The position numbers were made by a program, and so were the translations under genes. From the NCBI RefSeq assembly GCF_021601385.1, contig NZ_BQHO01000013.1, positions 1-64,000 of the forward strand: 64,000 bases of DNA, read 5' to 3'. This DNA is from Pseudomonas parasichuanensis. GTDB taxonomy: Bacteria > Pseudomonadota > Gammaproteobacteria > Pseudomonadales > Pseudomonadaceae. The notes beneath the pieces are model-generated. The model did not search any database. It worked only from the letters and a program-made list of their open reading frames with translations, and was not told the DNA's origin. Of the stretch, positions 32,625-43,880 are shown piece by piece (position 1 is the first letter of the stretch; every line of letters begins with the position of its first letter).

Positions 32625-35432
32625 ATGGCATTGAAATCCCCCGCGTTTCGTAGAAAGTTTCCATTGCTGGTCACTGGCGGTCTGCTGGCCCTGCAACCTA
32701 TGGCCATGCCGCATGCAGTAGCAGCCGAGCAGTTCGACTGCCAAGTGTCCGCCGCTGGTGGCTGGGACTGCAAGCCCAAGGCTGCCAGTAACCTGCCGCC
32801 ACGTCCGGTTCATGCCGGTGCCGCTGCCGCCAGTTCCGGTGATCAAACACCGGAGCAAGCGGCCGAAGCGCAGGCCGACAAGCCGATGCTGGTTACCGAG
32901 AGCAAGGGCCGCGCCCTGAAGTCGCGCAGCGAAGACTACAGCCACCTCGACTGGGTACCCCGCGAGAAGCTCACGGCCGCGCAATTGGCCGAGACCGGCC
33001 CGTACTGCGGTGGCGCCTACATCGAGCCGATCCGTCCTGGCATGGATGACAACACGCCCAAGGACGAATCCCCGACCTACATCAACGCCAAGGTCTCCAA
33101 GTACCAGCAGGAGCAGCAGATCGCCACCCTCGCCGGTGACGTGGTCATGCGCCAGGGCAGCATGCAGGCCGAAGCGGACGAAGCCAACCTGTACCAGGCC
33201 GAGAACCGTGGTGAGCTCAAGGGCAACGTCAAGATCCGTGACAACGGCTCGCTGGTAGTCGGCGACGAGGCACAGATTCAGCTCGACACCGGCGAGGCCC
33301 GGGTCGACAACGCCGAATACGTGATGCACAAATCGCACATCCGCGGTAATGCGCTGTACGCCAAGCGCGCGGAAAACGCGATCATCCGCCTCAAGGACGG
33401 TACCTATACCACCTGTGAGCCGGGCAGCAACGCATGGCAGCTCAAGGGCAACAACATCACCCTCAACCCGGCCACCGGCTTTGGTACTGCTACCAACGTC
33501 ACGCTGCGGGTCAAGGATTTCCCGGTCTTCTACACGCCGTACATCTACTTCCCGATCGATGATCGCCGGCAGTCCGGCTTCCTGCCGCCATCGTTCAGCA
33601 GCAGCAGCGATACCGGCTTCATGCTGGTTACCCCGTACTACTTCAACCTGGCACCGAACTACGATGCCACGTTGTACCCGCGCTACATGGCCAAGCGCGG
33701 CATGTTGATGGAAGGCGAGTTCCGCTACCTGACCAAATCCAGTGAAGGCCAGTTCGGCGGCGCCTACCTGAGCGACCAGGACGACGATCGCAAGCTGCAG
33801 ACGGACTACAAGAAAGAACGCTGGATGGTCAACTGGCAGCACAAGGGCGGGCTGGATGAGCGCCTGCTGGCAGAGGTCGACTACACCGACATCAGCGATC
33901 CGTTCTACTTCCAGGACCTGGAGTCGGACCAGATCGGTGTCGAGAGCCGGGACGTGGTCAATCAGCAAGGTGCGCTCACCTACCGCGGGGACAGCTACAC
34001 CGCGCGCCTGAACGTGCACGCTTACGAAATGGCGACCATTTCGCAGATCACGCCGTATGACAAGCTGCCGCAGATCACCTTCAACGGCACACTGCCCTAC
34101 AACCCTAACGGGCTGCGCTTCGACTACGAGACCGAAGCGGTTCGGTTTGATCGCGATCTGAAGAACGACTTCGTCACGACCAAAGACGGCCTGCCTGACA
34201 CGACCGCCGGCGGCCCTGGCCGACGCCTGGACGAAAACGTCAGCGGCATCGCCCGCGCCAACGGCACACGCCTGCACGCCGCGCCGTCCATGAGCCTGCC
34301 GATGGAAGCCAGCTATGGCTACATCACGCCAAAAATCAAGTATGCCTACAGCCACTACGACCTCGATCTGGACAGCCAGGGCAAAGCCCAGGCGGCAGCC
34401 CAATCGACGCGTCCAGGCTTCGGCAGCTACAGCAGCACTCTTAACCGCGACATCCCGATCTTCAGCGTCGACAGTGGCCTGTATTTCGACCGCAACACCC
34501 AGCTGTTCGGCACCAACTACCGCCAGACCCTCGAGCCACGGCTGTTCTACCTCTACGTCCCGTACAAGGACCAGAAGGACATCCCGATCTTCGACTCCGG
34601 CGAGACGCTGTTCAACTACAGCTCGTTGTTCCGCGACAACCGCTTCAGCAGCGTCGACCGTATCGGCGACGAGAACAAGCTGTCGCTGGGCGTGACCAAC
34701 CGCTGGATCGAAGACAACGGTTTCCAGCGTCAGCGCTTCAGCATCGGCCAGGCTTACTACTTCAAGGATCGCAAGGTCCAGCTGCCGGGCATCGACTACC
34801 GCACCCGCAAGGACAGCCAGTCGGACGTTTCGCCATACGCGTTGGAATACGAATACGCCTTCAACCGCGACTGGCGCTTCAATTCGGACTTCAACTGGGA
34901 CCCGGACAGCCGCAGCACCCGCTCGGGCAGCGCGATGTTCCACTACCAACCTGAGGGCGAGCCGAACAAGATCGTCAACCTCGGTTACCGCTATCGCAAC
35001 GACTTGGTCACCTACGACTCGCTGACCGGTACCTGGAAAGTGGGCGGCGGTGACTACGGCACCCCGGGCGACCCGAACTACATCAAGGACTACTACAAGA
35101 TCCAGCAGCACGACTTCTCGGTCATCTGGCCGATCGTGCCGCAATGGAGCGTGATTGCTCGCTGGCAGCATGACTACAACCGCAACCGCACCCTCGAGGC
35201 GATGGGCGGTTTCGAGTACGACAACTGCTGCTGGAAGCTGCGCCTGATCAACCGTTACTGGATGGACTACGACGACTTCAGCCAGGCTACCCCGAGCAAC
35301 GAGAAGGGCGACCATGGCATCTTCCTGCAAGTCGTGCTCAAGGGCCTCGGCGGTGTAGTGGGCAACAAGGTTGAGTCGTTCCTGGACAAAGGCATTCAAG
35401 GTTATCGTGAACGTGAAGACCAAGCTTATTGA
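32625..35432 (+). CDS. lptD: LPS-assembly outer membrane protein LptD
   Basis: 935-residue beta-barrel that inserts lipopolysaccharide into the outer leaflet together with LptE. Signal peptide 1-33 (cleaved near VAA-EQF), an OstA/LptA-like beta-jellyroll (about 150-290, starting near [17 protein letters not shown]) and a long C-terminal barrel. Cysteine pairs expected for disulfides are visible: two near the mature N-terminus (FDCQ, WDCK) and the adjacent pair in DNCCWKL near residue 867. ATG 32625 has AATAAG upstream; the long extension back to 32364 overlaps amgK antisense and is rejected. It is followed by surA, whose start lies inside its end, as in many gammaproteobacteria. Confidence 0.97.
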   Translation: MALKSPAFRRKFPLLVTGGLLALQPMAMPHAVAAEQFDCQVSAAGGWDCKPKAASNLPPRPVHAGAAAASSGDQTPEQAAEAQADKPMLVTESKGRALKSRSEDYSHLDWVPREKLTAAQLAETGPYCGGAYIEPIRPGMDDNTPKDESPTYINAKVSKYQQEQQIATLAGDVVMRQGSMQAEADEANLYQAENRGELKGNVKIRDNGSLVVGDEAQIQLDTGEARVDNAEYVMHKSHIRGNALYAKRAENAIIRLKDGTYTTCEPGSNAWQLKGNNITLNPATGFGTATNVTLRVKDFPVFYTPYIYFPIDDRRQSGFLPPSFSSSSDTGFMLVTPYYFNLAPNYDATLYPRYMAKRGMLMEGEFRYLTKSSEGQFGGAYLSDQDDDRKLQTDYKKERWMVNWQHKGGLDERLLAEVDYTDISDPFYFQDLESDQIGVESRDVVNQQGALTYRGDSYTARLNVHAYEMATISQITPYDKLPQITFNGTLPYNPNGLRFDYETEAVRFDRDLKNDFVTTKDGLPDTTAGGPGRRLDENVSGIARANGTRLHAAPSMSLPMEASYGYITPKIKYAYSHYDLDLDSQGKAQAAAQSTRPGFGSYSSTLNRDIPIFSVDSGLYFDRNTQLFGTNYRQTLEPRLFYLYVPYKDQKDIPIFDSGETLFNYSSLFRDNRFSSVDRIGDENKLSLGVTNRWIEDNGFQRQRFSIGQAYYFKDRKVQLPGIDYRTRKDSQSDVSPYALEYEYAFNRDWRFNSDFNWDPDSRSTRSGSAMFHYQPEGEPNKIVNLGYRYRNDLVTYDSLTGTWKVGGGDYGTPGDPNYIKDYYKIQQHDFSVIWPIVPQWSVIARWQHDYNRNRTLEAMGGFEYDNCCWKLRLINRYWMDYDDFSQATPSNEKGDHGIFLQVVLKGLGGVVGNKVESFLDKGIQGYREREDQAY

Positions 35433-36732
35433 TCGTCTGCGCCCGCTGATGCTGGGCGCCGTTTTACTCAGTGGCGCGGCCCATGCCGCAATGCAGCCCG
35501 TGGACCGCGTGGTGGCCATCGTCGACAACGACGTGGTCATGAAAAGCCAGCTGGACCAGCGGGTACACGAAGTCCAGCAGACCATCGCCAAGCGCGGCGG
35601 CGGCAAGCCACCAGCCGGTGCACTGGAGCAGCAGGTCCTGGAGCGCCTGATCGTCGAGAACCTGCAACTGCAGATCGGCGAGCGCTCGGGCATCCGCATC
35701 ACTGACGAAGAGCTGAACCAGGCCGTGGCCACCATTGCCCAGCGCAATGGCATGTCGCCCGAGCAGTTCCGTGCCGCCCTGGCCCATGATGGCCTGTCGT
35801 TCGACGACGCCCGCGAGCAGATCAAGCGCGAGATGATCATCAGCCGCGTGCGCCAGCGTCGTGTCGCCGAGCGTATCCAGGTGTCCGAGCAGGAAGTGAA
35901 GAACTTCCTGAACTCCGACCTCGGCAAGATGCAGATGTCGGAAGAGTACCGCCTGGCCAACATCCTCATCCCGACCCCGGAAAGCGCCAGTTCGGACGCC
36001 ATCCAGGCCGCCGCGCGCCAGGCCGGCGATGTCTACCAGCAGCTCAAGCAGGGCGCGGACTTCGGCCAGCTGGCCATCGCCCGCTCGGCCAGCGAGAACG
36101 CCCTGGAAGGCGGCGAGATGGGCTGGCGCAAAGCTGGCCAGTTGCCGCCTGATTTCGCCAAGATGCTCAGCAGCATGCCGGTCGGCGATATCACCCAGCC
36201 GATCCGCATCCCCAACGGCTTCATCATCCTCAAGTTGGAAGAGAAGCGCGGTGGCAGCGAGAGCGTGCTGCGTGACGAAGTGCATGTGCGCCACATCCTG
36301 ATCAAGCCAAGCGAGATCCGTAGCGAAGCCGCCACCAAGGAGCTCGCAGAGAAGCTTTACGACCGCATCACCAGCGGTGAAGACTTCGCCACCCTGGCCA
36401 AGAGCTTCTCGGAAGACCCGGGTTCGGCGCTCAACGGTGGCGACCTCAACTGGGTCGACCCGGACAGCCTGGTCCCTGAGTTCCGCGAGCAGATGGCCGA
36501 CGCCAAGCAGGGTGTGGTGACCAAGCCGTTCCGCACTCAGTACGGCTGGCATGTGCTGGAAGTGCTGGGCCGTCGCGCCACCGACAGCACCGAAAAAGCC
36601 CGCGAGCAGCAGGCCATGAGCGTCCTGCGCAACCGCAAGTACGACGAAGAGCTGCAGACCTGGCTGCGTCAGATCCGCGACGAAGCCTACGTTGAAGTCA
36701 AGCTGCCTGGCGCTGACCAGGCTACCCAGTGA
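35413..36732 (+). CDS. surA: Periplasmic chaperone/peptidyl-prolyl isomerase SurA
   Basis: 439-residue periplasmic chaperone for outer-membrane proteins such as LptD. Signal peptide to about residue 26 ([13 protein letters not shown] then AMQP), an N-terminal SurA chaperone domain, two parvulin PpiC domains (about 175-275 and 285-385) and a short C-terminal helix. Start taken as GTG 35413 (VKTKLIDR), which overlaps the lptD stop by 20 nt; a GTG at 35407 is an alternative. Both parvulin domains keep the PGS(A)xxGGDLN / GGEMGW pattern. pdxA follows with a 4-nt overlap. Confidence 0.95.
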   Translation: MKTKLIDRLRPLMLGAVLLSGAAHAAMQPVDRVVAIVDNDVVMKSQLDQRVHEVQQTIAKRGGGKPPAGALEQQVLERLIVENLQLQIGERSGIRITDEELNQAVATIAQRNGMSPEQFRAALAHDGLSFDDAREQIKREMIISRVRQRRVAERIQVSEQEVKNFLNSDLGKMQMSEEYRLANILIPTPESASSDAIQAAARQAGDVYQQLKQGADFGQLAIARSASENALEGGEMGWRKAGQLPPDFAKMLSSMPVGDITQPIRIPNGFIILKLEEKRGGSESVLRDEVHVRHILIKPSEIRSEAATKELAEKLYDRITSGEDFATLAKSFSEDPGSALNGGDLNWVDPDSLVPEFREQMADAKQGVVTKPFRTQYGWHVLEVLGRRATDSTEKAREQQAMSVLRNRKYDEELQTWLRQIRDEAYVEVKLPGADQATQ

Positions 36733-37718
36733 AGCCCCTGCGCTTCGCCGTTACACCCGGCGAACCAGCCGGCATAGGCCCCGACCTGTGCCTGCTGCTG
36801 GCCGCCGAGGCCCAGCCCCATCCCCTGATCGCCATCACCAGCCGTGACCTGCTCGCCGAGCGGGCCACGCAGCTGGGGCTGGCCGTCAGTCTGCTGAGCG
36901 TCACCCCGGACAGCCTGCCCGAGCACCCTGCCCCGGCGGGAAGCCTCTACGTCTGGGACACGCCCCTGGCCGCCCCGGTAGTCGCAGGGCAGCTGGACCA
37001 GGCCAACGCCGCTTTCGTCCTGCAAACCCTGACCCGCGCCGGGCAAGGCTGCCTTGACGGGCATTTTGCCGGGATGATCACCGCGCCAGTACACAAGGGG
37101 GTGATCAACCAGAGCGGTATCCCCTTCTCCGGGCATACCGAGTTCCTCGCCGAACTCACCCAAACCGCACAGGTGGTCATGATGCTGGCCACCCACGGCC
37201 TGCGCGTGGCCCTGGTGACCACGCACCTGCCGCTGCGCGACATTGCCGACGCCATTACTACCGAGCGCCTGGAGCGCGTGACCCGCATCCTGCATGCGGA
37301 CATGCGTGACAAGTTCGGCATCGGCAAACCACGCATCCTGGTCTGCGGGCTCAACCCGCATGCCGGCGAAGGCGGCCACCTTGGCCGCGAAGAAATCGAC
37401 ATCATCGAGCCCGTACTGGAGCGCCTGCGCACCGAAGGCATGGACCTGCGCGGCCCCTTACCGGCCGATACCCTGTTTACCCCCAAATATCTGGAGCACT
37501 GCGACGCAGTGCTGGCGATGTACCACGACCAAGGCCTGCCCGTACTCAAGTACAAGGGCTTCGGCGCCGCGGTCAACGTGACGCTGGGCCTGCCGATCAT
37601 CCGCACGTCGGTCGACCACGGCACCGCCCTGGACCTGGCCGGTACCGGCAAGATCGACACCGGCAGCCTGCGCGTCGCCCTGCAAACCGCCTACCAGATG
37701 GCCGAGAACCGACCATGA
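36729..37718 (+). CDS. pdxA: 4-hydroxythreonine-4-phosphate dehydrogenase
   Basis: Pyridoxal-phosphate biosynthesis: NAD-dependent oxidation of 4-phosphohydroxy-L-threonine. The 329-residue protein starts with [13 protein letters not shown] and contains the metal-site histidines in [18 protein letters not shown] and [11 protein letters not shown], then the closing [13 protein letters not shown]. Its start overlaps the surA stop (ATGA) and its own stop overlaps rsmA. Confidence 0.97.
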   Translation: MKPLRFAVTPGEPAGIGPDLCLLLAAEAQPHPLIAITSRDLLAERATQLGLAVSLLSVTPDSLPEHPAPAGSLYVWDTPLAAPVVAGQLDQANAAFVLQTLTRAGQGCLDGHFAGMITAPVHKGVINQSGIPFSGHTEFLAELTQTAQVVMMLATHGLRVALVTTHLPLRDIADAITTERLERVTRILHADMRDKFGIGKPRILVCGLNPHAGEGGHLGREEIDIIEPVLERLRTEGMDLRGPLPADTLFTPKYLEHCDAVLAMYHDQGLPVLKYKGFGAAVNVTLGLPIIRTSVDHGTALDLAGTGKIDTGSLRVALQTAYQMAENRP

Positions 37719-38518
37719 CCGAGCATTACCAACACCGGGCGCGCAAGCGCTTCGGCCAGAACTTCCTGCATGACGCCGGAATCATCGACCGCATCCTGCG
37801 GGCGATCCACGCCAAGGCCGGCGAACACCTGCTGGAAATCGGCCCCGGCCAGGGCGCCCTCACCGAAGGCCTGCTCAACAGCGGCGCACAACTGGATGTG
37901 GTGGAGCTGGACAAGGACCTGGTGCCGATCCTGCAACACAAGTTCGCCGGGCGTGACAATTTCCGCCTGCACCAGGGCGACGCCCTGAAGTTCGATTTCA
38001 ATCAGCTGGGCGCGCCGCAACGCAGCCTGAAAGTGGTGGGCAACCTGCCCTACAACATTTCCACGCCACTGATCTTCCACCTGCTGGCACACGCCAACCT
38101 GATCCGCGACATGCACTTCATGCTGCAGAAGGAAGTGGTCGAGCGCATGGCCGCAGGGCCTGGCGGTGGCGACTGGGGCCGGTTGTCGATCATGGTGCAA
38201 TACCACTGCCGCGTGGAACACCTGTTCAACGTCGGCCCTGGCGCCTTCAACCCGCCGCCGAAGGTCGACTCGGCCATCGTGCGCCTGGTCCCCCATGAAG
38301 TGCTACCGCACCCGGCCAAGGATCCACAACTGCTGGAACGCGTAGTACGCGAAGCCTTCAACCAGCGCCGCAAGACCCTGCGCAACACGCTCAAGGGCCT
38401 GCTCGGCAGCCAGGCCATCGAAGCTGCCGGCGTCGATGGCAGCCTGCGCCCCGAGCAACTGGACCTGGCAGCGTTCGTGCGCCTGGCCGACAAGCTGGCT
38501 GAACAGCACAGCGCGTAA
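37715..38518 (+). CDS. rsmA: 16S rRNA dimethyladenosine transferase (KsgA)
   Basis: 267-residue SAM-dependent methyltransferase that dimethylates two adjacent adenosines in the 3' helix of 16S rRNA during 30S assembly. Motifs: [11 protein letters not shown] at the start, SAM site [12 protein letters not shown], and catalytic NLPYNIST. It starts inside the end of pdxA (4-nt overlap). The surA-pdxA-rsmA-apaG-apaH order is the same as in E. coli. Confidence 0.97.
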   Translation: MTEHYQHRARKRFGQNFLHDAGIIDRILRAIHAKAGEHLLEIGPGQGALTEGLLNSGAQLDVVELDKDLVPILQHKFAGRDNFRLHQGDALKFDFNQLGAPQRSLKVVGNLPYNISTPLIFHLLAHANLIRDMHFMLQKEVVERMAAGPGGGDWGRLSIMVQYHCRVEHLFNVGPGAFNPPPKVDSAIVRLVPHEVLPHPAKDPQLLERVVREAFNQRRKTLRNTLKGLLGSQAIEAAGVDGSLRPEQLDLAAFVRLADKLAEQHSA

Positions 38519-38523
38519 CGCCC

Positions 38524-38588
38524 AGCGCTGGCAAGCCGGCTCCCACAGGGCACGCCCCTCACTGTGGGAGCCGGCTTGCCGGCGATAG
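38524..38588. repeat. Paired inverted REP elements after rsmA
   Basis: GCTGGCAAGCCGGCTCCCAC (38526-38545) and inverted GTGGGAGCCGGCTTGCCGGC (38564-38583), 18 nt apart, lie in the rsmA/apaG gap. The GCCGGC variant of the core matches the single copy at 62070-62100. Confidence 0.88.
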
Positions 38589-38680
38589 GTTGGCACAGCC
38601 ACGCATCCCCTGCGCGCTAGCCCTCCCCCCCGCCAATGGCCTAGACTGCATTATTGCGTCAGTTCGCCCAAGGCCCTTGC

Positions 38681-39061
38681 ATGTCCGACCCCCGCTACCA
38701 GATCGACGTCAGCGTCGTGACCCGCTACCTCAAAGAACAATCCGACCCCGAAAACAGTCGCTTCGCCTTCGCCTACACCATCACCGTGCAGAACAACGGC
38801 ACGGTCAAGGCCAAGCTGATGTCACGTCACTGGCTGATCACCAATGGCGATGGCGAAGTGGAGGAAGTGCGCGGCGCCGGCGTGATCGGCCAGCAACCGC
38901 TGATCGACCCGGGCCAGAGCCACACCTACAGCAGCGGTGCGGTCATCAGCACCCGCGTCGGCACCATGCAGGGCAGCTACCAGATGTTCGCCGAAGACGG
39001 CAAACGCTTCGATGCCGAGATCGCGCCGTTCCGCCTGGCCGTCCCAGGAGCCCTGCACTGA
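38681..39061 (+). CDS. apaG: ApaG protein
   Basis: 126-residue protein of the ApaG/DUF525 family, a fibronectin-like beta-sandwich of unsettled biochemical role, sometimes linked to Co2+/Mg2+ efflux phenotypes. The family signature [20 protein letters not shown] and the [13 protein letters not shown] turn are clear. ATG 38681 (MSDPRYQ) is chosen; the frame to 38654 adds nine residues without support. Its stop overlaps the apaH start by one base (ATGATG context). Confidence 0.95.
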   Translation: MSDPRYQIDVSVVTRYLKEQSDPENSRFAFAYTITVQNNGTVKAKLMSRHWLITNGDGEVEEVRGAGVIGQQPLIDPGQSHTYSSGAVISTRVGTMQGSYQMFAEDGKRFDAEIAPFRLAVPGALH

Positions 39062-39942
39062 TGGCCACTTACGCGGTCGGTGACCTGCAAGGCTGCCTGC
39101 AGCCGCTCAAGTGCCTGCTCGAACGCGTACGCTTCGACCCCGCCGTCGATCGCCTATGGCTGGTGGGCGACCTGGTCAACCGCGGCCCCGAATCACTCGA
39201 AACCCTGCGCTACCTGTACGCCATTCGCCATGCGCTGGTGTGCGTGCTGGGCAACCACGACCTGCACCTGCTGGCGGCCTGGCATAACGTCGAACGCCTG
39301 AAGAAGAGCGACACCCTGCGCGAGATCATCGAAGCGCCGGACGCCGACCAACTGTTCGACTGGCTGCGCCAGCAGAAGCTGCTGCACTATGACGAGCCCC
39401 GTGGCATCGCCATGGTTCATGCCGGCATCCCGCCGCAGTGGACCTTGGGCAGAGCGCTGGAGCTGGCTGCCGAGGTCGAGGAAGTGCTGCGCGACGACAA
39501 CCGCCTGAAGCTCTACCTGGACGGTATGTACGGCAACGAGCCGAACAAGTGGAGCAAGGACCTCGCCGGCGTCGAACGCCTGCGGGTGATCACCAACTAC
39601 TTCACCCGCATGCGCTTCTGCACCGCCGCCGGCAAGCTCGACCTCAAGAGCAAGGAAGGCCTGGACAGCGCACCGAAAGGCTACAAGCCCTGGTTCGAAC
39701 ATTCCGACCGGCGCGCTCGCCACGTGAAGATCATTTTCGGCCACTGGGCCGCCCTTGAAGGCCGCGTCAATGTACCGGGCGTCATCGCCCTGGACACTGG
39801 TTGCGTCTGGGGTGGCGCCATGACCCTGTACAACGTCGACAGCGGCGAGTACCACCGCTGCGACTGCACACGCGAGGGCACCCCTCGCCCGCCGGCCCCC
39901 CTGGCCGCCCCAACGATCAGACCTGAAGGAACCGCCCCATGA
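39061..39942 (+). CDS. apaH: Symmetrical bis(5'-nucleosyl)-tetraphosphatase
   Basis: 293-residue PPP-family metallophosphatase that splits Ap4A into two ADP and can remove Np4 caps from RNA. Metal-site motifs are intact: [28 protein letters not shown] and FGHWA. ATG 39061 is used; the same frame open back to 38590 is accidental and overlaps apaG. It is about 10-20 residues longer than E. coli ApaH at its Pro/Ala-rich C-terminus. It overlaps glpE by 4 nt. Confidence 0.96.
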   Translation: MATYAVGDLQGCLQPLKCLLERVRFDPAVDRLWLVGDLVNRGPESLETLRYLYAIRHALVCVLGNHDLHLLAAWHNVERLKKSDTLREIIEAPDADQLFDWLRQQKLLHYDEPRGIAMVHAGIPPQWTLGRALELAAEVEEVLRDDNRLKLYLDGMYGNEPNKWSKDLAGVERLRVITNYFTRMRFCTAAGKLDLKSKEGLDSAPKGYKPWFEHSDRRARHVKIIFGHWAALEGRVNVPGVIALDTGCVWGGAMTLYNVDSGEYHRCDCTREGTPRPPAPLAAPTIRPEGTAP

Positions 39943-40268
39943 GCGAATTCAAGCGCATCCCCCCCGAGCAAGCCCTCGCCCTGCGCGCAGAAGGCGCGGT
40001 CGTGGTCGACATTCGCGACCCGCAAGCCTTTGCCGCCGGCCACATCACCGGCGCCACTCATCTGGATAACCACTCGGTCGCCGACTTCATCCGCAACGCC
40101 GACCTCGACGCACCTACACTGGTGGTCTGCTACCACGGCAACTCCAGCCAGAGCGCCGCCGCCTATCTGGTGGGCCAAGGCTTCTCCAACGTCTACAGTG
40201 TCGACGGAGGCTTCGAGCTGTGGCGCGCCACCTACCCGGGCGAAACCGCCCAGGGCAGCGCTGAATAA
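39939..40268 (+). CDS. glpE: Thiosulfate sulfurtransferase GlpE (single-domain rhodanese)
   Basis: 109-residue cytoplasmic rhodanese that transfers sulfane sulfur from thiosulfate. The active-site cysteine sits in [13 protein letters not shown] (about residue 65), the loop typical of GlpE. The N-terminus ([13 protein letters not shown]) has AAGGAACC upstream. Last gene of the lptD-to-glpE chain. Behind it is a 7-bp stem AGCCCGC/GCGGGCT at 40287-40307 with no T-run, a doubtful terminator. Confidence 0.92.
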   Translation: MSEFKRIPPEQALALRAEGAVVVDIRDPQAFAAGHITGATHLDNHSVADFIRNADLDAPTLVVCYHGNSSQSAAAYLVGQGFSNVYSVDGGFELWRATYPGETAQGSAE

Positions 40269-40551
40269 TTTTTTCATTTTTCCTGCAGCCCGCGTTCCGT
40301 GCGGGCTCGCGGCCGACCTGACGAACGGTCGTCGGCGTCTTCTTCGCCCCCCGCCCTTGACCTCTCGTATAACCAACTATCCTTAAGCCCAGGCCATCCA
40401 AATAAAGGGGAGAGCCGGTACACCGGCGTGCGGGTCATCGGTAGCGTTACAGGGTGTTCTGGGGGGTATACAGCAACTGGCAAACCCGGTTGCATGCCAG
40501 CATCGGCTGACTGATCCGGCGTCGTCTCCACGTATCGAGCGAGGTGACGTC

Positions 40552-42474
40552 ATGAGCATTTTTAGCCACTTCCAACAACGTTTCGAGTCCACCCGCCAGG
40601 AAGAACTCTCGCTGCAGGAGTACCTCGAGCTGTGCAAAGAGGATCGCAGCGCCTACGCCTCGGCGGCCGAGCGGCTGTTGCTGGCCATCGGCGACCCAGA
40701 GCTGATCGACACCTCAAGCAACTCCAGGCTGTCGCGGATCTTCTCCAACAAGGTGATCCGCCGCTATCCGGCCTTTGCCGACTTCCATGGGATGGAAGAA
40801 TGCATCGACCAGATCGTGTCCTACTTCCGCCATGCCGCCCAAGGCCTGGAAGAGAAGAAACAGATCCTCTACCTGCTGGGCCCGGTGGGCGGCGGTAAAT
40901 CGTCGCTGGCCGAAAAGCTCAAGCAACTGATGGAGAAGGTGCCGTTCTACGCCATCAAGGGTTCGCCGGTATTCGAGTCGCCGCTGGGGCTGTTCAACGC
41001 AGCCGAGGACGGCACCATCCTCGAAGAGGAGTACGGCATCTCGCGGCGCTACCTGAACACCATCATGTCGCCCTGGGTCACCAAGCGCCTGCAGGAGTTC
41101 GGCGGTGACATCACCAAGTTCAAGGTGGTCAAGCTCTACCCGTCGATCCTCAACCAGATCGCCATCGCCAAGACCGAACCCGGCGACGAGAACAACCAGG
41201 ACATCTCGGCCCTGGTCGGTAAGGTGGATATCCGCAAGCTCGAAGAATTCCCGCAGAACGACGCCGACGCTTACAGCTACTCGGGCGCACTGTGCCGGGC
41301 CAACCAGGGCCTGATGGAGTTCGTCGAAATGTTCAAGGCGCCGATCAAGGTCCTGCACCCCTTGCTCACCGCCACCCAGGAAGGCAACTACAACAGTACC
41401 GAAGGCCTGGGGGCCATCCCCTATACCGGTATCCTGCTGGCCCACTCCAACGAATCGGAGTGGCACACCTTCCGCAACAACAAGAACAACGAAGCCTTCA
41501 TCGACCGTATCTACATCGTCAAGGTGCCCTACTGCCTGCGGGTCAGCGACGAGATCAAGATCTACGACAAGCTGTTGGTCAACAGCTCACTGGCCAAGGC
41601 CCACTGCGCACCCGACACCCTCAAGATGCTGGCCCAGTTCACCGTGCTTTCGCGACTCAAGGAGCCGGAGAACTCCAACATCTACTCCAAGATGCGGGTC
41701 TATGACGGCGAGAACCTCAAGGACACCGACCCCAAGGCCAAATCGATCCAGGAGTACCGCGACTCGGCAGGCGTCGACGAGGGCATGAACGGCCTGTCGA
41801 CCCGCTTCGCCTTCAAGATCCTGTCCAAGGTGTTCAACTTCGACCCGCACGAAATCGCGGCCAACCCGGTGCACTTGCTGTATGTGCTGGAGCAACAGAT
41901 CGAGCAGGAACAATTCCCCGCCGAAGTGCGCGAGCGCTACCTGCGCTACCTCAAGGAATACCTGGCGCCGCGCTACATCGAGTTCATCGGCAAGGAGATC
42001 CAGACCGCCTACCTCGAGTCCTACAGCGAGTACGGCCAGAACATCTTCGACCGCTACGTGCTGTACGCCGACTTCTGGATTCAGGACCAGGAGTACCGCG
42101 ACCCGGAAACCGGCGAGATCCTCAACCGCATCGCCCTCAACGAAGAGCTTGAGAAGATCGAGAAACCGGCCGGCATCAGCAATCCGAAGGATTTCCGCAA
42201 CGAAATCGTCAACTTCGTGCTGCGCGCCCGGGCCAACAACAACGGCAAGAACCCCAGCTGGCTCAGCTACGAGAAGCTGCGGGTGGTGATCGAGAAGAAA
42301 ATGTTCTCCAACACCGAGGACCTGCTGCCGGTCATCAGCTTCAATGCCAAGGCCAGCAAAGAGGATCAGCAGAAGCACAACGACTTCGTCACCCGGATGG
42401 TCGAGCGCGGCTACACCGACAAGCAGGTGCGCCTGCTGTCGGAATGGTACCTGCGGGTCCGCAAATCGCAATAA
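40552..42474 (+). CDS. prkA: PrkA-family serine protein kinase / AAA protein (YeaG)
   Basis: 640-residue cytoplasmic protein. An AAA module with Walker A LGPVGGGKSSL (about residues 105-115) is followed by the PrkA C-terminal kinase-like domain. Orthologues (E. coli YeaG, Bacillus PrkA) act in stationary-phase or nitrogen-starvation responses, and whether the Bacillus protein acts mainly as kinase or protease is debated. First gene of the conserved prkA-yeaH-spoVR triad. The 283-nt gap upstream contains a TTGACC at 40357-40362, but I cannot fix a -10. ATG 40552 has GAGGTGACGTC upstream. Confidence 0.95.
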   Translation: MSIFSHFQQRFESTRQEELSLQEYLELCKEDRSAYASAAERLLLAIGDPELIDTSSNSRLSRIFSNKVIRRYPAFADFHGMEECIDQIVSYFRHAAQGLEEKKQILYLLGPVGGGKSSLAEKLKQLMEKVPFYAIKGSPVFESPLGLFNAAEDGTILEEEYGISRRYLNTIMSPWVTKRLQEFGGDITKFKVVKLYPSILNQIAIAKTEPGDENNQDISALVGKVDIRKLEEFPQNDADAYSYSGALCRANQGLMEFVEMFKAPIKVLHPLLTATQEGNYNSTEGLGAIPYTGILLAHSNESEWHTFRNNKNNEAFIDRIYIVKVPYCLRVSDEIKIYDKLLVNSSLAKAHCAPDTLKMLAQFTVLSRLKEPENSNIYSKMRVYDGENLKDTDPKAKSIQEYRDSAGVDEGMNGLSTRFAFKILSKVFNFDPHEIAANPVHLLYVLEQQIEQEQFPAEVRERYLRYLKEYLAPRYIEFIGKEIQTAYLESYSEYGQNIFDRYVLYADFWIQDQEYRDPETGEILNRIALNEELEKIEKPAGISNPKDFRNEIVNFVLRARANNNGKNPSWLSYEKLRVVIEKKMFSNTEDLLPVISFNAKASKEDQQKHNDFVTRMVERGYTDKQVRLLSEWYLRVRKSQ

Positions 42475-42608
42475 AGCGGCAAGCGACAAGCCGCAAGCTG
42501 CAAGCCGTGCAGCGCCAGGCTCAGCGCTGGCGCTACGGCTTTCAGCAGCGGTGGCTGCTCCATCTTGCAGCGTGAGGCTGGTAGCTGCATCCAGTCACCG
42601 GAGGGATC
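42475..42608. repeat. Short imperfect GCAAG repeats between prkA and yeaH
   Basis: Three to four imperfect copies of (A)AGC(G/T)(G/A)CAAG occur at about 42475-42512 (AAGCGGCAAGCGACAAGCCG then CAAGCTGCAAGCC). Related inverted pieces GGCTTGC/GCAGC appear further on (GCTCAGCGCTGGCGC; CTTGCAGCGTGAGGCTGGTAG). The yeaH ribosome binding site (GGAGGG) closes the gap. Confidence 0.6.
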
Positions 42609-43880
42609 ATGAGCTACGTAATCGACCGACGCCTGAACGGCAAGAACAAGAGCACGGTCAACCGCCAGCGCTTTTTGCGGCGGTACCGTGAACACATCAA
42701 GAAAGCCGTCGAAGAGGCCGTTAGCCGCCGCTCCATCATGGACATGGAGCATGGCGAGCAGATCAGCATCCCAGGCCGTGACATAGACGAACCGGTGCTG
42801 CACCACGGTCGCGGCGGCAAGCAGACCGTCGTCCACCCCGGCAACAAAGAGTTCACTGCAGGCGAACATATCGCCCGGCCACAAGGCGGCGGCGGAGGTG
42901 GCGGGCGCGGCAAGGCCGGCAACTCCGGCGAGGGCATGGACGACTTCGTCTTCCAGATCACCCAGGAAGAGTTTCTCGAATTCATGTTCGAGGACCTTGA
43001 GCTGCCCAACCTGGTCAAACGCCACCTGACCGGTGCCGACACCTTCAAGACCGTGCGCGCCGGTATAGCCAACGAAGGCAACCCCTCGCGTATCAACATC
43101 GTGCGTACCCTGCGTTCGGCCCATGCCCGGCGCATCGCGCTGACAGGCAGCAGCCGTGCACTGCTGCGCGAGGCACAAAAGGAGCTCGATCGGCTGAAAG
43201 TCGAGGAGCCCGACAACTTCACCGACATTCAGGACACCGAAGCCGAGATCGAGCGGCTCAAGGCACGTATCAATCGCCTGCCGTTCCTCGACACCTTCGA
43301 CCTCAAGTACAACCTGCTGGTCAAACAGCCCAACCCCAGCTCCAAGGCGGTGATGTTCTGCCTGATGGACGTTTCCGGCTCCATGACCCAGGCCACCAAG
43401 GATATCGCCAAGCGCTTCTTCATCCTGCTGTACCTGTTCCTCAAGCGGAACTACGACCGCATCGAAGTGGTGTTCATCCGCCACCACACCAGCGCCCGCG
43501 AAGTCGACGAGGAAGAATTCTTCTACTCCCGTGAAACCGGCGGCACCATCGTTTCCAGCGCGCTCAAGCTGATGCAGGAGATCATGGCCGAGCGCTACCC
43601 GGCCAGCGACTGGAACATCTACGCCGCCCAGGCATCCGACGGCGACAACTGGAACGACGACTCGCCGATCTGCCGCGATATCCTGTCCAAGCAGATCATG
43701 CCGCACGTGCAGTACTACACTTATGTCGAAATCACCCCGCGCGAGCACCAGGCGCTGTGGTACGAATACGAGCGCATCGGCGAGGGTTTCCCCGACACCT
43801 TCGCCCAGCAACAGTTGGTATCGGCCGGTGACATCTACCCGGTCTTCCGTGAACTCTTCCAGCGCAGGTTAGCCACATGA
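42609..43880 (+). CDS. yeaH: YeaH/YhbH family protein (DUF444, VWA-like)
   Basis: 423-residue protein partnering PrkA in the conserved stress triad. The N-terminal basic region ([20 protein letters not shown]) is followed by a Gly-rich linker ([11 protein letters not shown], about 95-108) and a C-terminal von Willebrand A-like domain with the MIDAS-type sequence DVSGSM (about residue 257). DUF444 biochemistry is not settled. ATG 42609 with CCGGAGGGATC upstream. It overlaps spoVR by 4 nt. Confidence 0.93.
   Translation: MSYVIDRRLNGKNKSTVNRQRFLRRYREHIKKAVEEAVSRRSIMDMEHGEQISIPGRDIDEPVLHHGRGGKQTVVHPGNKEFTAGEHIARPQGGGGGGGRGKAGNSGEGMDDFVFQITQEEFLEFMFEDLELPNLVKRHLTGADTFKTVRAGIANEGNPSRINIVRTLRSAHARRIALTGSSRALLREAQKELDRLKVEEPDNFTDIQDTEAEIERLKARINRLPFLDTFDLKYNLLVKQPNPSSKAVMFCLMDVSGSMTQATKDIAKRFFILLYLFLKRNYDRIEVVFIRHHTSAREVDEEEFFYSRETGGTIVSSALKLMQEIMAERYPASDWNIYAAQASDGDNWNDDSPICRDILSKQIMPHVQYYTYVEITPREHQALWYEYERIGEGFPDTFAQQQLVSAGDIYPVFRELFQRRLAT

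Noticed and set aside
32556-36002. A 1148-codon open frame on the minus strand opposite lptD and surA
   Set aside because: It is antisense to two unmistakable genes, has no domain-like pattern and repeats simple residues (V, A, L, D). Long antisense frames are usual in high-GC genomes.
38590-39060. N-terminal extension of apaH
   Set aside because: The frame overlaps apaG completely, and the ApaH family begins at the ATG at 39061.
40357-40385. Promoter of prkA built on TTGACC
   Set aside because: No -10 at an acceptable spacing; TATCCT and GTATAA lie at wrong distances. Not reported as a feature.
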